Source of the DNA: Saprospiraceae bacterium
Lineage (GTDB): Bacteria; Bacteroidota; Bacteroidia; Chitinophagales; Saprospiraceae
Length of the DNA: 64,000 bases
Direction: 5' to 3'
Assembly (NCBI GenBank): GCA_020628645.1
Contig: JAHDES010000003.1
Span: 124,001-188,000, forward strand
This document shows, one piece after another, positions 28,626-36,543 of this stretch. Under the pieces are notes generated by a model. It had not been told where the DNA came from. It ran no database searches and saw nothing but the letters and a program-made list of their open reading frames with translations. Within the stretch, counting starts at the first letter, position 1; each line of letters opens with the position of its first letter. Both the position numbers and the translations under genes were made by a program.

Positions 28626-29597
28626 TTAAAATAAGCCTTCGATTACCTTTTCTTCTGTAATTCCTTCTGCTTCTGCTTTATAGTTACGTACAATTCTATG
28701 ACGCAATACATATTTAGCAATCGCTTGTACATCTTCTATATCGGGAGAATATTTTCCATTAATCGCTGCATGACATTTCGCACCCAATACTAAATATTGA
28801 GAAGCACGAGGACCAGCACCCCAAGAAATATAGTTATTTACAGCTTCTGTAGCACGAGCCGTATTCGGACGCGTTTTAGTCGCTAAAGAAACCGCATATT
28901 CTAATACATTATCCGCTATAGGAATTTTCCGAATCAAATTCTGGAAAAATAAAATTTGTTCTCCTGTAATAATATTTTTTAAATCATGAGACTGCACAGT
29001 TGTTGTTCCTTTTACAACCGCAACCTCTTCATCATAAGAAGGATAATCCAAAGGAATATTAAACATAAAACGGTCTAATTGGGCCTCAGGAAGAGGGTAT
29101 GTTCCTTCTTGTTCAATTGGGTTTTGTGTTGCTAATACAAAGAAAGGAGCAGGAAGTTTATGACGCGTACCACTAACAGTCACAGAACGTTCTTGCATCG
29201 CTTCTAAAAGAGCAGCCTGTGTTTTAGGGGGTGTACGGTTAATCTCATCTGCTAAAACGATATTTGCAAATAAAGGACCTTTATTGAATTCAAACTTTCG
29301 ATTATCTCCTAAGATTTCAGAACCTGTAATATCCGAAGGCATCAAATCTGGGGTAAACTGAATTCGTTTGAAGTCCAAATCTAATACTTCAGCTATAGTA
29401 CTTACTAAAAGCGTTTTCGCTAATCCCGGTACACCCACCAAAAGACTATGTCCATTACTAAACAAAGAAATGATAACCGCTTTCACAACATCTTGTTGTC
29501 CAACAATTACTTTTCCAATTTCGCTGGATAAATCGTTATAAGCACTCGCTAAGGAGTCAACTGCTTCTACGTCATTTTTGTAGACTACTTCCGTCAT
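28626..29597 (-). CDS. MoxR-family AAA+ ATPase
   Basis: The protein has 323 aa and is cytoplasmic. Walker A is GVPGLAKT (about 58-65), Walker B is IVLADEINRTPPKTQAALLEAMQE, and sensor 1 is FVLATQNPIEQEGTYPLPEAQLDRF. These chaperone-like ATPases usually act with a VWA/DUF58 partner encoded next door (the Bat locus in Bacteroidota). Here no DUF58 or VWA gene follows, and the gene has its own terminator, so its partner must be elsewhere. Confidence 0.95.
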   Translation of the reverse strand: MTEVVYKNDVEAVDSLASAYNDLSSEIGKVIVGQQDVVKAVIISLFSNGHSLLVGVPGLAKTLLVSTIAEVLDLDFKRIQFTPDLMPSDITGSEILGDNRKFEFNKGPLFANIVLADEINRTPPKTQAALLEAMQERSVTVSGTRHKLPAPFFVLATQNPIEQEGTYPLPEAQLDRFMFNIPLDYPSYDEEVAVVKGTTTVQSHDLKNIITGEQILFFQNLIRKIPIADNVLEYAVSLATKTRPNTARATEAVNNYISWGAGPRASQYLVLGAKCHAAINGKYSPDIEDVQAIAKYVLRHRIVRNYKAEAEGITEEKVIEGLF

Positions 29598-29913
29598 TAT
29601 ATTAATTTTAAGCTTCTTTGATTAACATGAAAATGTATAAAAATCAAAGAATGATTTTATTAGTTTGTTTGTAAAGGGTATAACAATTGTATATAATATA
29701 GACAAGAGGGGGAGCACAATGGTTGTTGAAGATTTCTCTTTTTTGACCAAAAACGAATGGGTAATCGATCTATTGGGCTTCCAAATCCTGTAAGTAGGAT
29801 ACACAAAATACCTCATTTCATAACGATGTGACGCTGTTCTTTGTTGCGAAAAAAAAGCAGGGAATATTTATTCCGTATCTTGCAAGTCAATTCTATCATA
29901 AACGATATCAAAA
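29598..29913. other. Divergent intergenic region, 316 bp
   Basis: It lies between MoxR (-) and the 196-aa secreted protein (+). It presumably holds two promoters. A 64-codon open frame inside it (29622-29816) has no protein-like features. Confidence 0.5.
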
Positions 29914-30504
29914 ATGAATAATTTATTTTATAAACAATTAGGCTTTTTTTTAAGCTTTATGCTTATCGCAAATATGATCGTTGCACAAACAGATAGTTTA
30001 TTTTTTCCTGCCTCATGGAAAGGAATTTGGAAAGGAAATTTAGAAATTTTTTCAAATGCAGGTAAACAACAGGAGTTGCCAATGGAGCTACATATTTTGC
30101 CGATTGATTCTTCTGAAAATTATACGTTTTGGATTATTTATGGAGAAGATAAAGAAGCAGGCAAACGCCCTTATGAGTTAGTGACAGTAGATGCCGAAAA
30201 AGGCTTGTATGCTATAGATGAGAAAAATTCTATCCAAATGGAAGCCTATTTCCTTGGTGATAAATTGATACAACGTTTTGAAGTAATGGGGAATATGCTC
30301 ATGACAACTACCGAAAAGAAAGGAGAAATTATGGAATGGGAAATTATCTCTGGTAGTTTAACGCCTGTAAGTACGACGGGAAAAGAAAAAGTAGATGGAG
30401 AAGAAATTCCTGAAGTTAAAGCTTTTCCAATTAAGGTCGTTCAAAAAGCTATTTTAAAACGTCAAATTGAATTAAAAACACAATATTTTGGCAAAAAGGA
30501 ATAG
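29914..30504 (+). CDS. Secreted protein of unknown function
   Basis: The protein has 196 aa. Residues 1-24 form a signal peptide (FFLSFMLIANMIVAQ). The mature part is short and beta-rich (FPASWKGIWKGNLEIFS, YTFWIIYGEDKEAGKRPYELVTVD, GEIMEWEIISGSL), reminiscent of small lipocalin-like periplasmic domains, but I do not recognise a family. Its last 17 bp overlap the start of the DUF434 gene in another frame, implying co-translation. Confidence 0.75.
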   Translation: MNNLFYKQLGFFLSFMLIANMIVAQTDSLFFPASWKGIWKGNLEIFSNAGKQQELPMELHILPIDSSENYTFWIIYGEDKEAGKRPYELVTVDAEKGLYAIDEKNSIQMEAYFLGDKLIQRFEVMGNMLMTTTEKKGEIMEWEIISGSLTPVSTTGKEKVDGEEIPEVKAFPIKVVQKAILKRQIELKTQYFGKKE

Positions 30505-31195
30505 AGGCAAACATCCGAATGACGATAAATTATTTACCAAAAAATGGCAAGCTGTTTTTACGGAAGCAACTGATGATTTATGTTTTTTATTAACGCGCGA
30601 TTACGCAGAAAAATCGGCTTTAGAAATTGTCGGAAATCGCTACAAACTCAATAAACGACAACGCAATGCTTTATTGAGAATTTGTGCTAGCGAACAATCA
30701 ATTGAAAAACGCCAATCTTCTGTTGTTCCAATGGCGAATTTAGAAGGTGAAGTCCTTGAGATTGATGGATTTAATTTGTTGATTTTACTAGAAAGTGCTT
30801 TATCAGGAGCCTATATTTTTAAAGGAAGAGATCAAACCTATCGCGATATTTCAAGTGTACATGGTTCATATAAACGCGTGCAAAAAACGGAAGATGCCAT
30901 CATTTTAGTGGGGAATTGCTTAAAAGAAAATAAAGTTAAACTGGTACGTTGGTATTTTGATCAGCCCGTTTCAAATAGTGGTCGATTAAAATCATTGTTG
31001 CTTGAAATTAGTCAAACACACCACTTTAGTTGGGAAGTAGAACTCGTCTATAATCCAGATAAGGTACTCGCAAAAAGTGAGCATATTATAGTCAGTTCGG
31101 ATGGTTGGATTTTGGATCAGGTAGAATGGTGGCTCAATTTAGGCGCTTTTCTACTTGAAAATCATTTAAAAAGATCAAATATTATCATCGTTTGA
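30488..31195 (+). CDS. DUF434 domain protein
   Basis: The protein has 235 aa and is cytoplasmic. The N-terminal segment RNRGKHPNDDKLF and the block EIVGNRYKLNKRQRNALLRICASE match DUF434. The central part (LEIDGFNLLILLESALSG, RDISSVHGSYKRVQKTEDAIILVG) and a C-terminal WILDQVEWWLNLGAF complete a putative nucleotide- or RNA-acting fold of unknown function. The most upstream sensible start is TTG at 30488, inside the end of the preceding gene; there is no in-frame ATG before residue 80, so a TTG start is likely. Confidence 0.82.
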   Translation: MAKRNRGKHPNDDKLFTKKWQAVFTEATDDLCFLLTRDYAEKSALEIVGNRYKLNKRQRNALLRICASEQSIEKRQSSVVPMANLEGEVLEIDGFNLLILLESALSGAYIFKGRDQTYRDISSVHGSYKRVQKTEDAIILVGNCLKENKVKLVRWYFDQPVSNSGRLKSLLLEISQTHHFSWEVELVYNPDKVLAKSEHIIVSSDGWILDQVEWWLNLGAFLLENHLKRSNIIIV

Positions 31196-31363
31196 TATAG
31201 AAAATAAAAGCCCTTAATTTATAGCTCTGGAATAAAAGGCTATTTCACAAAGTTTCTCAGAGTTTTCACAAAGGGACACAAAGTCTATTTTTACCTACGA
31301 ATATCTTTTTTGTATAAAATTCCCTTTACCCTCACACCATAAACCTTTCTACCTTTCAAATTC

Positions 31364-31421
31364 ATTAACAAGCGATTAACAGCCCATTAACAAGAACCGC
31401 CCACCATTGCCTTTAGTTTTG
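31364..31421 (+). promoter_or_regulatory. Putative OmpR/PhoB-type box and promoter
   Basis: ATTAACA occurs at 31364, 31375 and 31386, exactly 11 bp (one helical turn) apart. It is followed 21 bp after the last hexamer by TAGTTTTG (31414-31421), which matches TAnnTTTG. Direct repeats with an 11-bp period just upstream of a -7/-10 element are the usual layout for winged-helix response regulators of the PhoB/OmpR family. No -33 TTG at normal spacing is present, which suits an activator-dependent promoter. Confidence 0.5.
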
Positions 31422-31445
31422 TAATCTATCCAATTGAAACTTTTT

Positions 31446-31553
31446 TGTAACTATTCAGCATATGAGGCGACAACTTTGAGCGCATACTATAGAAAAGCAA
31501 AAGGTGTTGACTCTTTTATGGGAAATGCCTTTAGTTTATTCTCAATAGTTACA
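31446..31553 (+). ncRNA. Candidate structured RNA (sRNA or 5' leader)
   Basis: Perfect 10-bp arms TGTAACTATT / AATAGTTACA enclose 88 nt and are followed by GATTTTTAATAACATTTT. The block lies about 25 bp downstream of a candidate -7 box and about 30 bp upstream of the DUF4349 lipoprotein start. It could be a free small RNA with a terminator tail or a structured leader. No known RNA family was recognised. Confidence 0.35.
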
Positions 31554-31583
31554 GATTTTTAATAACATTTTAAAAAATTGGCA

Positions 31584-32423
31584 ATGCGTACTTCTTATCT
31601 TATTATACCTTTTTTATTATTGATTATTTCTTGTGCGGATCAAGGTGCAGATTTTTCTTATGCAAATGCAAAAGTCGAAGTTCCTAATTTAAATTATGAA
31701 GAAGAAATTGAAATAGAACCTCCATCTACAATGGAATTAAATGCACTCCCATCTATTGATGAAACCCTTCTCAATCGGAAAATTATCAAATCGGCAAATT
31801 GTCGAATTCAAGTAGAAAATATCGAAGTCAGCACCCAACAAATTCAAGAACGAACAACGGCAGTAGGAGGCATCGTTTCCAATATGGATTTTAACTCAGA
31901 CAAGCACGAAGTCAATAATCGAATTACTATTTTAGTGCCCAACAAAAAATTTGAACAGCTATTGGAAGACCTTACCGTAGATGCGAAATTTATCAATTAC
32001 AAAAAAATCACCTCTACTGATGTATCCGAAGAATTTGTGGACATCCAATCGCGTTTAGCAACGAAAAAACAAGTTCGAGATCGCTATACCGAAATTTTAC
32101 GTTCCAGAGCCGCTACAATTAATGAAATTTTTCAAGCCGAAGAAAAAATTCGAGTCTTGCAAGAAGAGATAGAAGCCAAAGAAGGGCGTTTAAACTACCT
32201 TCAAGAAAAAGTGGCACACAGTACAATTCAAATTGAAATCTACGAAACCGTTTTTGAACAAAGCGAACCAATCGCCTACACCGCATCCATCAAAAATCAA
32301 TTTGTGGATAGTTTTGCTTCAGGTTGGAATGTCGTATTGAATATTATTTTGGTACTCATTTCCTTTTGGCCCCTATTATTTTTTGGAGGAATTGGTTTTC
32401 TATTGTTTAAACGAATGAGATAA
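31584..32423 (+). CDS. DUF4349 domain lipoprotein
   Basis: The protein has 279 aa from the ATG at 31584 (a TTG two codons upstream is less likely). The lipobox LLLIISC puts the lipid on Cys18 or thereabouts. A DUF4349 domain follows (KSANCRIQVENIEVSTQQIQERTTAVGGIVSNMDF, SEEFVDIQSRLATKKQVRDRY), with a coiled coil (about 170-205, ILRSRAATINEIFQAEEKIRVLQEEIEAKEGRL) and a C-terminal membrane helix (about 245-270). The protein is thus tethered at both ends. Function is unknown; the family is common in cell envelopes. Confidence 0.88.
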   Translation: MRTSYLIIPFLLLIISCADQGADFSYANAKVEVPNLNYEEEIEIEPPSTMELNALPSIDETLLNRKIIKSANCRIQVENIEVSTQQIQERTTAVGGIVSNMDFNSDKHEVNNRITILVPNKKFEQLLEDLTVDAKFINYKKITSTDVSEEFVDIQSRLATKKQVRDRYTEILRSRAATINEIFQAEEKIRVLQEEIEAKEGRLNYLQEKVAHSTIQIEIYETVFEQSEPIAYTASIKNQFVDSFASGWNVVLNIILVLISFWPLLFFGGIGFLLFKRMR

Positions 32424-32517
32424 GAGTGGAGAATGAAGGAACTATTTTGATCAAAAAATGGTATTTTTGAACAGACATTAATCGTAATAATGTCTAACAC
32501 GAAAATAGATATCGCTT

Positions 32518-33249
32518 ATGGTCCGAATAGTTCCTTTTTTAATAATAGTCCTTCAAATTTATTGCATCTACCACGCCTATAAGAACAATGCTTCTTTTTA
32601 TTGGTTTTTGGGAATCATTTTTTTTCCTTTGATTGGCTGTGTCGCTTATTTGTACATCACCCATGCTCATAAAATCAATATAGATAATATCGAAGAAGGG
32701 GTAAAAGGCTTGGTGCATTCCGATTATCAAATCCAAAAAATGGAGAAGGCTGTTCGTTCAGCGGATACCCTCAATAATAAAATTCGCTTGGCAGATGCTT
32801 ATATTGATAATCAATCGTATACACAAGCCGTTGATTTATTAAGTGCAGCTTTGTCAGGGGCTAATAAAGATGATGTAGGCATTCAAAAACGATTAATCAA
32901 AGCACACTATTTGAGCGAGGATTTTGATAAAGCGATTACTTATGGTAATAATATCCGTAATAATTCCCTTTTTGCCCAATCGGATGAAAAAATTGCCTAC
33001 GCCCGAGCCCTTCAATATCAAGGTCAGCTAAAGGAAGCCGATACCGTCTTTCAAGAAATGGATTTACGCTTTGTCAATTACAAACACCGTCTCGAATACT
33101 GTAACTTCCTCATCGAAACGGATCAGCCCACCGCCGCGAAACTAAAATTAGAAACCTTGCTCGATGAATTTGAACAAATGGACAAGCACGAACAACGCGC
33201 CAAAAAAGGAGCGTATCGGGCGATTCAGAAATTGTATGGGACGCTTTGA
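32518..33249 (+). CDS. Membrane-anchored TPR protein with PLDc_N-like segment
   Basis: The protein has 243 aa. The first approximately 48 residues form two short membrane helices with the PLDc_N-type pattern FYWFLGIIFFPLIGCVAYLY. The rest is cytoplasmic and helical with TPR-like repeats (about 75-235; LADAYIDNQSYTQAVDLLSAAL, KAHYLSEDFDKAITYGNNI, YARALQYQGQLKEADTVF). It is probably a scaffold or assembly factor at the membrane; the partner is unknown. It lies 95 bp after the DUF4349 gene, same strand. Confidence 0.82.
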   Translation: MVRIVPFLIIVLQIYCIYHAYKNNASFYWFLGIIFFPLIGCVAYLYITHAHKINIDNIEEGVKGLVHSDYQIQKMEKAVRSADTLNNKIRLADAYIDNQSYTQAVDLLSAALSGANKDDVGIQKRLIKAHYLSEDFDKAITYGNNIRNNSLFAQSDEKIAYARALQYQGQLKEADTVFQEMDLRFVNYKHRLEYCNFLIETDQPTAAKLKLETLLDEFEQMDKHEQRAKKGAYRAIQKLYGTL

Positions 33250-33531
33250 AATGGGATTTTTTGTAAAATATAATATAAATATAGATACGACAAACTTTAA
33301 AGATGACACTAGATAGCATCAAAAAAGAATTTTTTGGTCTAAAAGTTCGCAAATAGTTTATATATTTACTAGCGATTATTCAATTTATTTGCCATGCAAA
33401 GTTTGTAAGAAAAATTAATAATATACAAAATTCTACATATATTTTGACATATAAAAAAACAGAAAACTATTATAAAATGAATATGAAGAATAAGGAAAAG
33501 TTGAAATAAATATATAAAAAATAACAATTTA

Positions 33532-34908
33532 ATGCCGATAACAAATTATAATAATACTGCTTCTGAAATTGACCAATTTGAAGATGGTCAAATAAATATA
33601 GGCTCATATAAACAACTAGGTGGATGCTAATTTTAGCGTTAAAAATGGCTCTAAATTTGATGAAATCAATAGATTTTCACCCTTTTCAGGTAGTTTTTAG
33701 AGCTTTGTTTAATTTTCCACCTGATTCTTAATAAGAGCCTAAATATATATGGAGAAGAAGAATCTATTGTCAAGGAAAAAAGTGTTTGGGATAAATCAGT
33801 AAAAGTCGAAGAGAATGGTTATTATTGGAATAAACAACCAATTTTTGAAAGAGGTAATAACATAAATACAAATAAACCTATAATAGCTGAATTGTTCTGT
33901 GGTTGTGGTGGTACTTCATTAGGTTTTGAAATGGCTGGATTTGAGGTAATACTGGGCTGTGATATACATACACCTTCCATTCAAACCTTCCAAGCAAACC
34001 ATCCAAATTGTTCAACAATAACAGGAGACATTAAAAAAGTTGATCCATTTGTAATTAAAGAGTTATTAAATGGAAGGCAACTTGATGTTCTAATTGGAGG
34101 AATACCTTGTCAAGGATTTTCCCTTAATAATAGAAAACGACACGAAAATGATGACAGAAACTTTATGTATAAGGAATTTGCGAGATTTGTCAAAATTCTA
34201 CAACCTAAAGTTATTGTTCTTGAAAATGTTTCAGGAATGAGGAGTACCGGGTCTTTTGTTGTAGATATTGAGAAACACCTAAGTAAGATTGGTGATATGA
34301 AAGTAAGAAGTGAATTGCTTTATGCTCCTGACTACGGTGTACCTCAAAAGAGATCGCGATTAATATTTGTAGGCATAAAAGGTTTTGAATTTGATTTTGA
34401 TAAAATCATCAAAACACATGGGCAGACAGCAGGCGAACCCTATGTGACTATTAGAGAAGCCATAGGTGATTTACCTTCTCTTAATGCAAAAGAAACAAAA
34501 TATAGATATAAATCAGAACCATTCTCAGATTATCAAAAATTGATGAGGAGCAACTCAAATGGCACTTTAACCAATCATACAGCTCCAAACCACCCAAAAA
34601 CAACTATTGATAAAATAAAGAACACTAAACCTGGCTTCCCAATGTATGAGCGTTTTAAACAGAGAATACGTCTAGATTGGGATATTTTAAGCCCAACACA
34701 AGTTTCAGGTGGTATACGTCCGCAGTTTCAATTAGGACATCCTAAAGATGCTAGAGGATTGACAATTCGAGAGCGTTGTAGAATACAAAGTTTCCCAGAT
34801 AATTTTGTCCTTAAAGGTGGAATTGTGCAAGCACGAGTACAAACGGGAAATGCTGTCCCTCCATTACTAGCAAAAGCAGTTGGATTAGCAATAAAACAAT
34901 ATTTATAG
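33532..34908 (+). pseudogene. DNA (cytosine-5) methyltransferase, interrupted by a 139-bp element
   Basis: The gene starts at ATG 33532 (MPITNYNNTASEIDQFE...) and is read for 23 codons. A 139-bp element plus an 8-bp duplication (147 bp) then intervenes and brings a TAA at 33628. Downstream the same frame is open to 34908 and holds all catalytic motifs: AELFCGCGGTSLGFEMAGF (I), GGIPCQGFSLNNRKR (IV, catalytic Cys), VLENVSGM (VI), VPQKRSRLIFVG (VIII), VQTGNAVPPLLAKAVG (X). Removing exactly 147 bp rebuilds a 409-aa C5 methylase. As it stands the body can only be made from a non-ATG start (for example TTG at 33892, inside motif I), so activity is doubtful. Confidence 0.88.
33593..33747. mobile_element. 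MITE-like 139-bp hairpin element with 8-bp target-site duplication
   Basis: The element spans 33601-33739. Its ends are 24-bp imperfect inverted repeats (starting GGCTCATATAAAC and ending TTAATAAGAGCC; 19 of 24 positions pair). Further inside, GGCTCTAAA/TTTAGAGCT and TGAAATC/GATTTTCA also pair, so nearly the whole element can fold into one hairpin. TAAATATA flanks both sides (33593-33600, 33740-33747) as a perfect 8-bp direct repeat. It has no coding capacity. GGCTC ends with 8-bp duplications recall the ISL3 family, so mobilisation in trans by such a transposase is inferred. Confidence 0.85.
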
Positions 34909-36072
34909 ATGAATTATAGAGTTTGGTATAGTACAGAACCATTTGCAGATTTTATAATTGATAATACGGAATTGAAGAATAAGAAATTTGTAAAGAAAAA
35001 AATGTATGAAAGCGACGCTAATAATGCAAAGAACTTTCATACTATGCCAGATCATATCAAAAAGATTCTTTACTTAGATGCTCCCGATTTAATTGTAGAA
35101 ATTGACCATGAACCAATATTTTCAGTTGAAAATAATGTACCTGCTTTTTACATTTATCCTGAAGCAGCAATAATAACGAGACAAAATACTTCACCTAAAT
35201 GGGATAGAATTAATCCTCTTGTATTTAAGGCTTTAGATGATGTTATGTCTATTTATAGTATCCCTGCTTTACTTTACTATTATCCTAGTGATTTTAGAAC
35301 TCACCCAAATGCTTCTGCTTCGCCAAATCAGCTATCCAAAGGTATTCTACATGACCCTAATAGGAATTATTCTGGAAGTCCATTAGGTACAGATCCTGAA
35401 ATGACAACTATGTTTAACGCAATGAATGAAATTATTTCAGTTTTTGAAAAAAATGGTATAGTAAAAGGTCGGGAAAAACTGCTGGGTAAAAGAACAGTAA
35501 TTGCTCGAAGAACCTTTATGAATCAAGAATACTTGAATAAAGGCGGCAACTTAAATATGTCTCCACTATCAGCGACAGTAAAAATTCCTACTGATTATTT
35601 ATTAAACTATTTATTACGGCTTGAGAATGCTAAATACTCAATCGGAGAACTATTAAGGAGTCGTAAAGAAACAATTATTTATAAAGTAAATGCAGCATTT
35701 AGAGGTGACCCATATCCAGGGGCATTGGCTGCAATTGACTATTTACTTTGTCGTGAAGGAAAATCATTTGAAGAAAGAAAATACAATTTGGTACTTGCTT
35801 TTTCTAATGTAGAAGTCGATGAAATAAATAAAACAATCTTATTACCTGGAACAAAGGGAAAAGTTAATGATTTTGTCATAGCAGTACAGAAAAGTGAAAG
35901 GAAAAATATTTTATCTAAAAGTTATTCAGAGATTGCTAATCACGAAATTCCAAGATATTATATGCAAGTTCGCTATGGTTCAACTTATTCTAAAGTCAAA
36001 CATATTCGTGTGTTTTCATATTTTGCTGATGCAATATTATTTCCAGATGGCGCTTTATGGCGAGATGCATAA
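34909..36072 (+). CDS. Uncharacterised protein of the R-M locus, possible restriction subunit
   Basis: The protein has 387 aa, is cytoplasmic, and starts at the base after the methylase stop, so it was co-translated with it. I do not recognise a family. Visible features: PDHIKKILYLDAPDLIVEIDHEPIFSVE near 60-85 has the strand-like acid pattern seen in nuclease cores but no clear (D/E)xK lysine; a middle block, DPEMTTMFNAMNEIISVFEKNG; and a C-terminal YSKVKHIRVFSYFADAILFPDG. Its position between a C5 methylase and a PD-(D/E)XK protein suggests the specificity or large subunit of a type II restriction enzyme. AT-rich codons mark it as accessory. Confidence 0.6.
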   Translation: MNYRVWYSTEPFADFIIDNTELKNKKFVKKKMYESDANNAKNFHTMPDHIKKILYLDAPDLIVEIDHEPIFSVENNVPAFYIYPEAAIITRQNTSPKWDRINPLVFKALDDVMSIYSIPALLYYYPSDFRTHPNASASPNQLSKGILHDPNRNYSGSPLGTDPEMTTMFNAMNEIISVFEKNGIVKGREKLLGKRTVIARRTFMNQEYLNKGGNLNMSPLSATVKIPTDYLLNYLLRLENAKYSIGELLRSRKETIIYKVNAAFRGDPYPGALAAIDYLLCREGKSFEERKYNLVLAFSNVEVDEINKTILLPGTKGKVNDFVIAVQKSERKNILSKSYSEIANHEIPRYYMQVRYGSTYSKVKHIRVFSYFADAILFPDGALWRDA

Positions 36073-36074
36073 TT

Positions 36075-36524
36075 ATGAAAGAAGAAAGAGTTACAATTAA
36101 TATCTTAGATTGGTTAGAAAATAATGGATGGCAAATAATTTGCTTCGATTTTCCACAAAGTGGTACAGGAGTCTTACTTCATCCAAATAAGAAAAAAAGA
36201 ACAGAAAAAAATAAGGGAGGAATAATTCCAGATATTATTGCAGTTAAAGGTGAAATCGCTTTGTTTTTTGAAAATAAGGACAGATACTATCAACCTGATT
36301 TTGACAAACTTTATGAAATAAAGATAAAGAACAATTATTCAGATGCTTTAAATAAGTTATTAAATGATTTTGAAGTAAAGAATATCTTCTATGGTATTGG
36401 AATTCCATCAATTGATAAATATATATCGAATTCAATGAAACAATTGGATAAAATTGATTTTTTAATTAGCACTAATGAAAAGAAAGAAATAGAAATTCAT
36501 TATGACCTTATGAAGATATTCTAA
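36075..36524 (+). CDS. PD-(D/E)XK nuclease, probable restriction endonuclease subunit
   Basis: The protein has 149 aa from the ATG at 36075, 2 bp after the previous stop (an upstream overlapping start is possible). The core motif is PDIIAVKGEIALFFENKDR: Asp about 55, then Glu-Asn-Lys about 67-69, the signature of PD-(D/E)XK nucleases. The N-terminus (VTINILDWLENNGWQIICFDFPQSGTG) resembles the first helix-strand unit of small restriction enzymes and VRR-type nucleases. It probably cleaves DNA with or without the 387-aa neighbour. It is the last gene of the R-M operon. Confidence 0.7.
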   Translation: MKEERVTINILDWLENNGWQIICFDFPQSGTGVLLHPNKKKRTEKNKGGIIPDIIAVKGEIALFFENKDRYYQPDFDKLYEIKIKNNYSDALNKLLNDFEVKNIFYGIGIPSIDKYISNSMKQLDKIDFLISTNEKKEIEIHYDLMKIF

Positions 36525-36543
36525 TTATTCAGACTCTTTACAA

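Larger units (their letters stand above)
31196..31583. other. Intergenic region with regulatory array and structured element, 388 bp
   Basis: No gene is seen. It holds three TTAACA repeats 11 bp apart, a TAGTTTTG box and a long-range inverted repeat (31446-31553) that ends in a T-run; these are listed separately. Confidence 0.6.

Noticed and set aside
29622-29816. 64-codon minus-strand frame between MoxR and the secreted protein
   Set aside because: Short, no signal or domain, in a divergent promoter region.
33250-33531. Possible R-M control gene upstream of the methylase
   Set aside because: The stretch is AT-rich with frequent stops in all frames and no HTH pattern.
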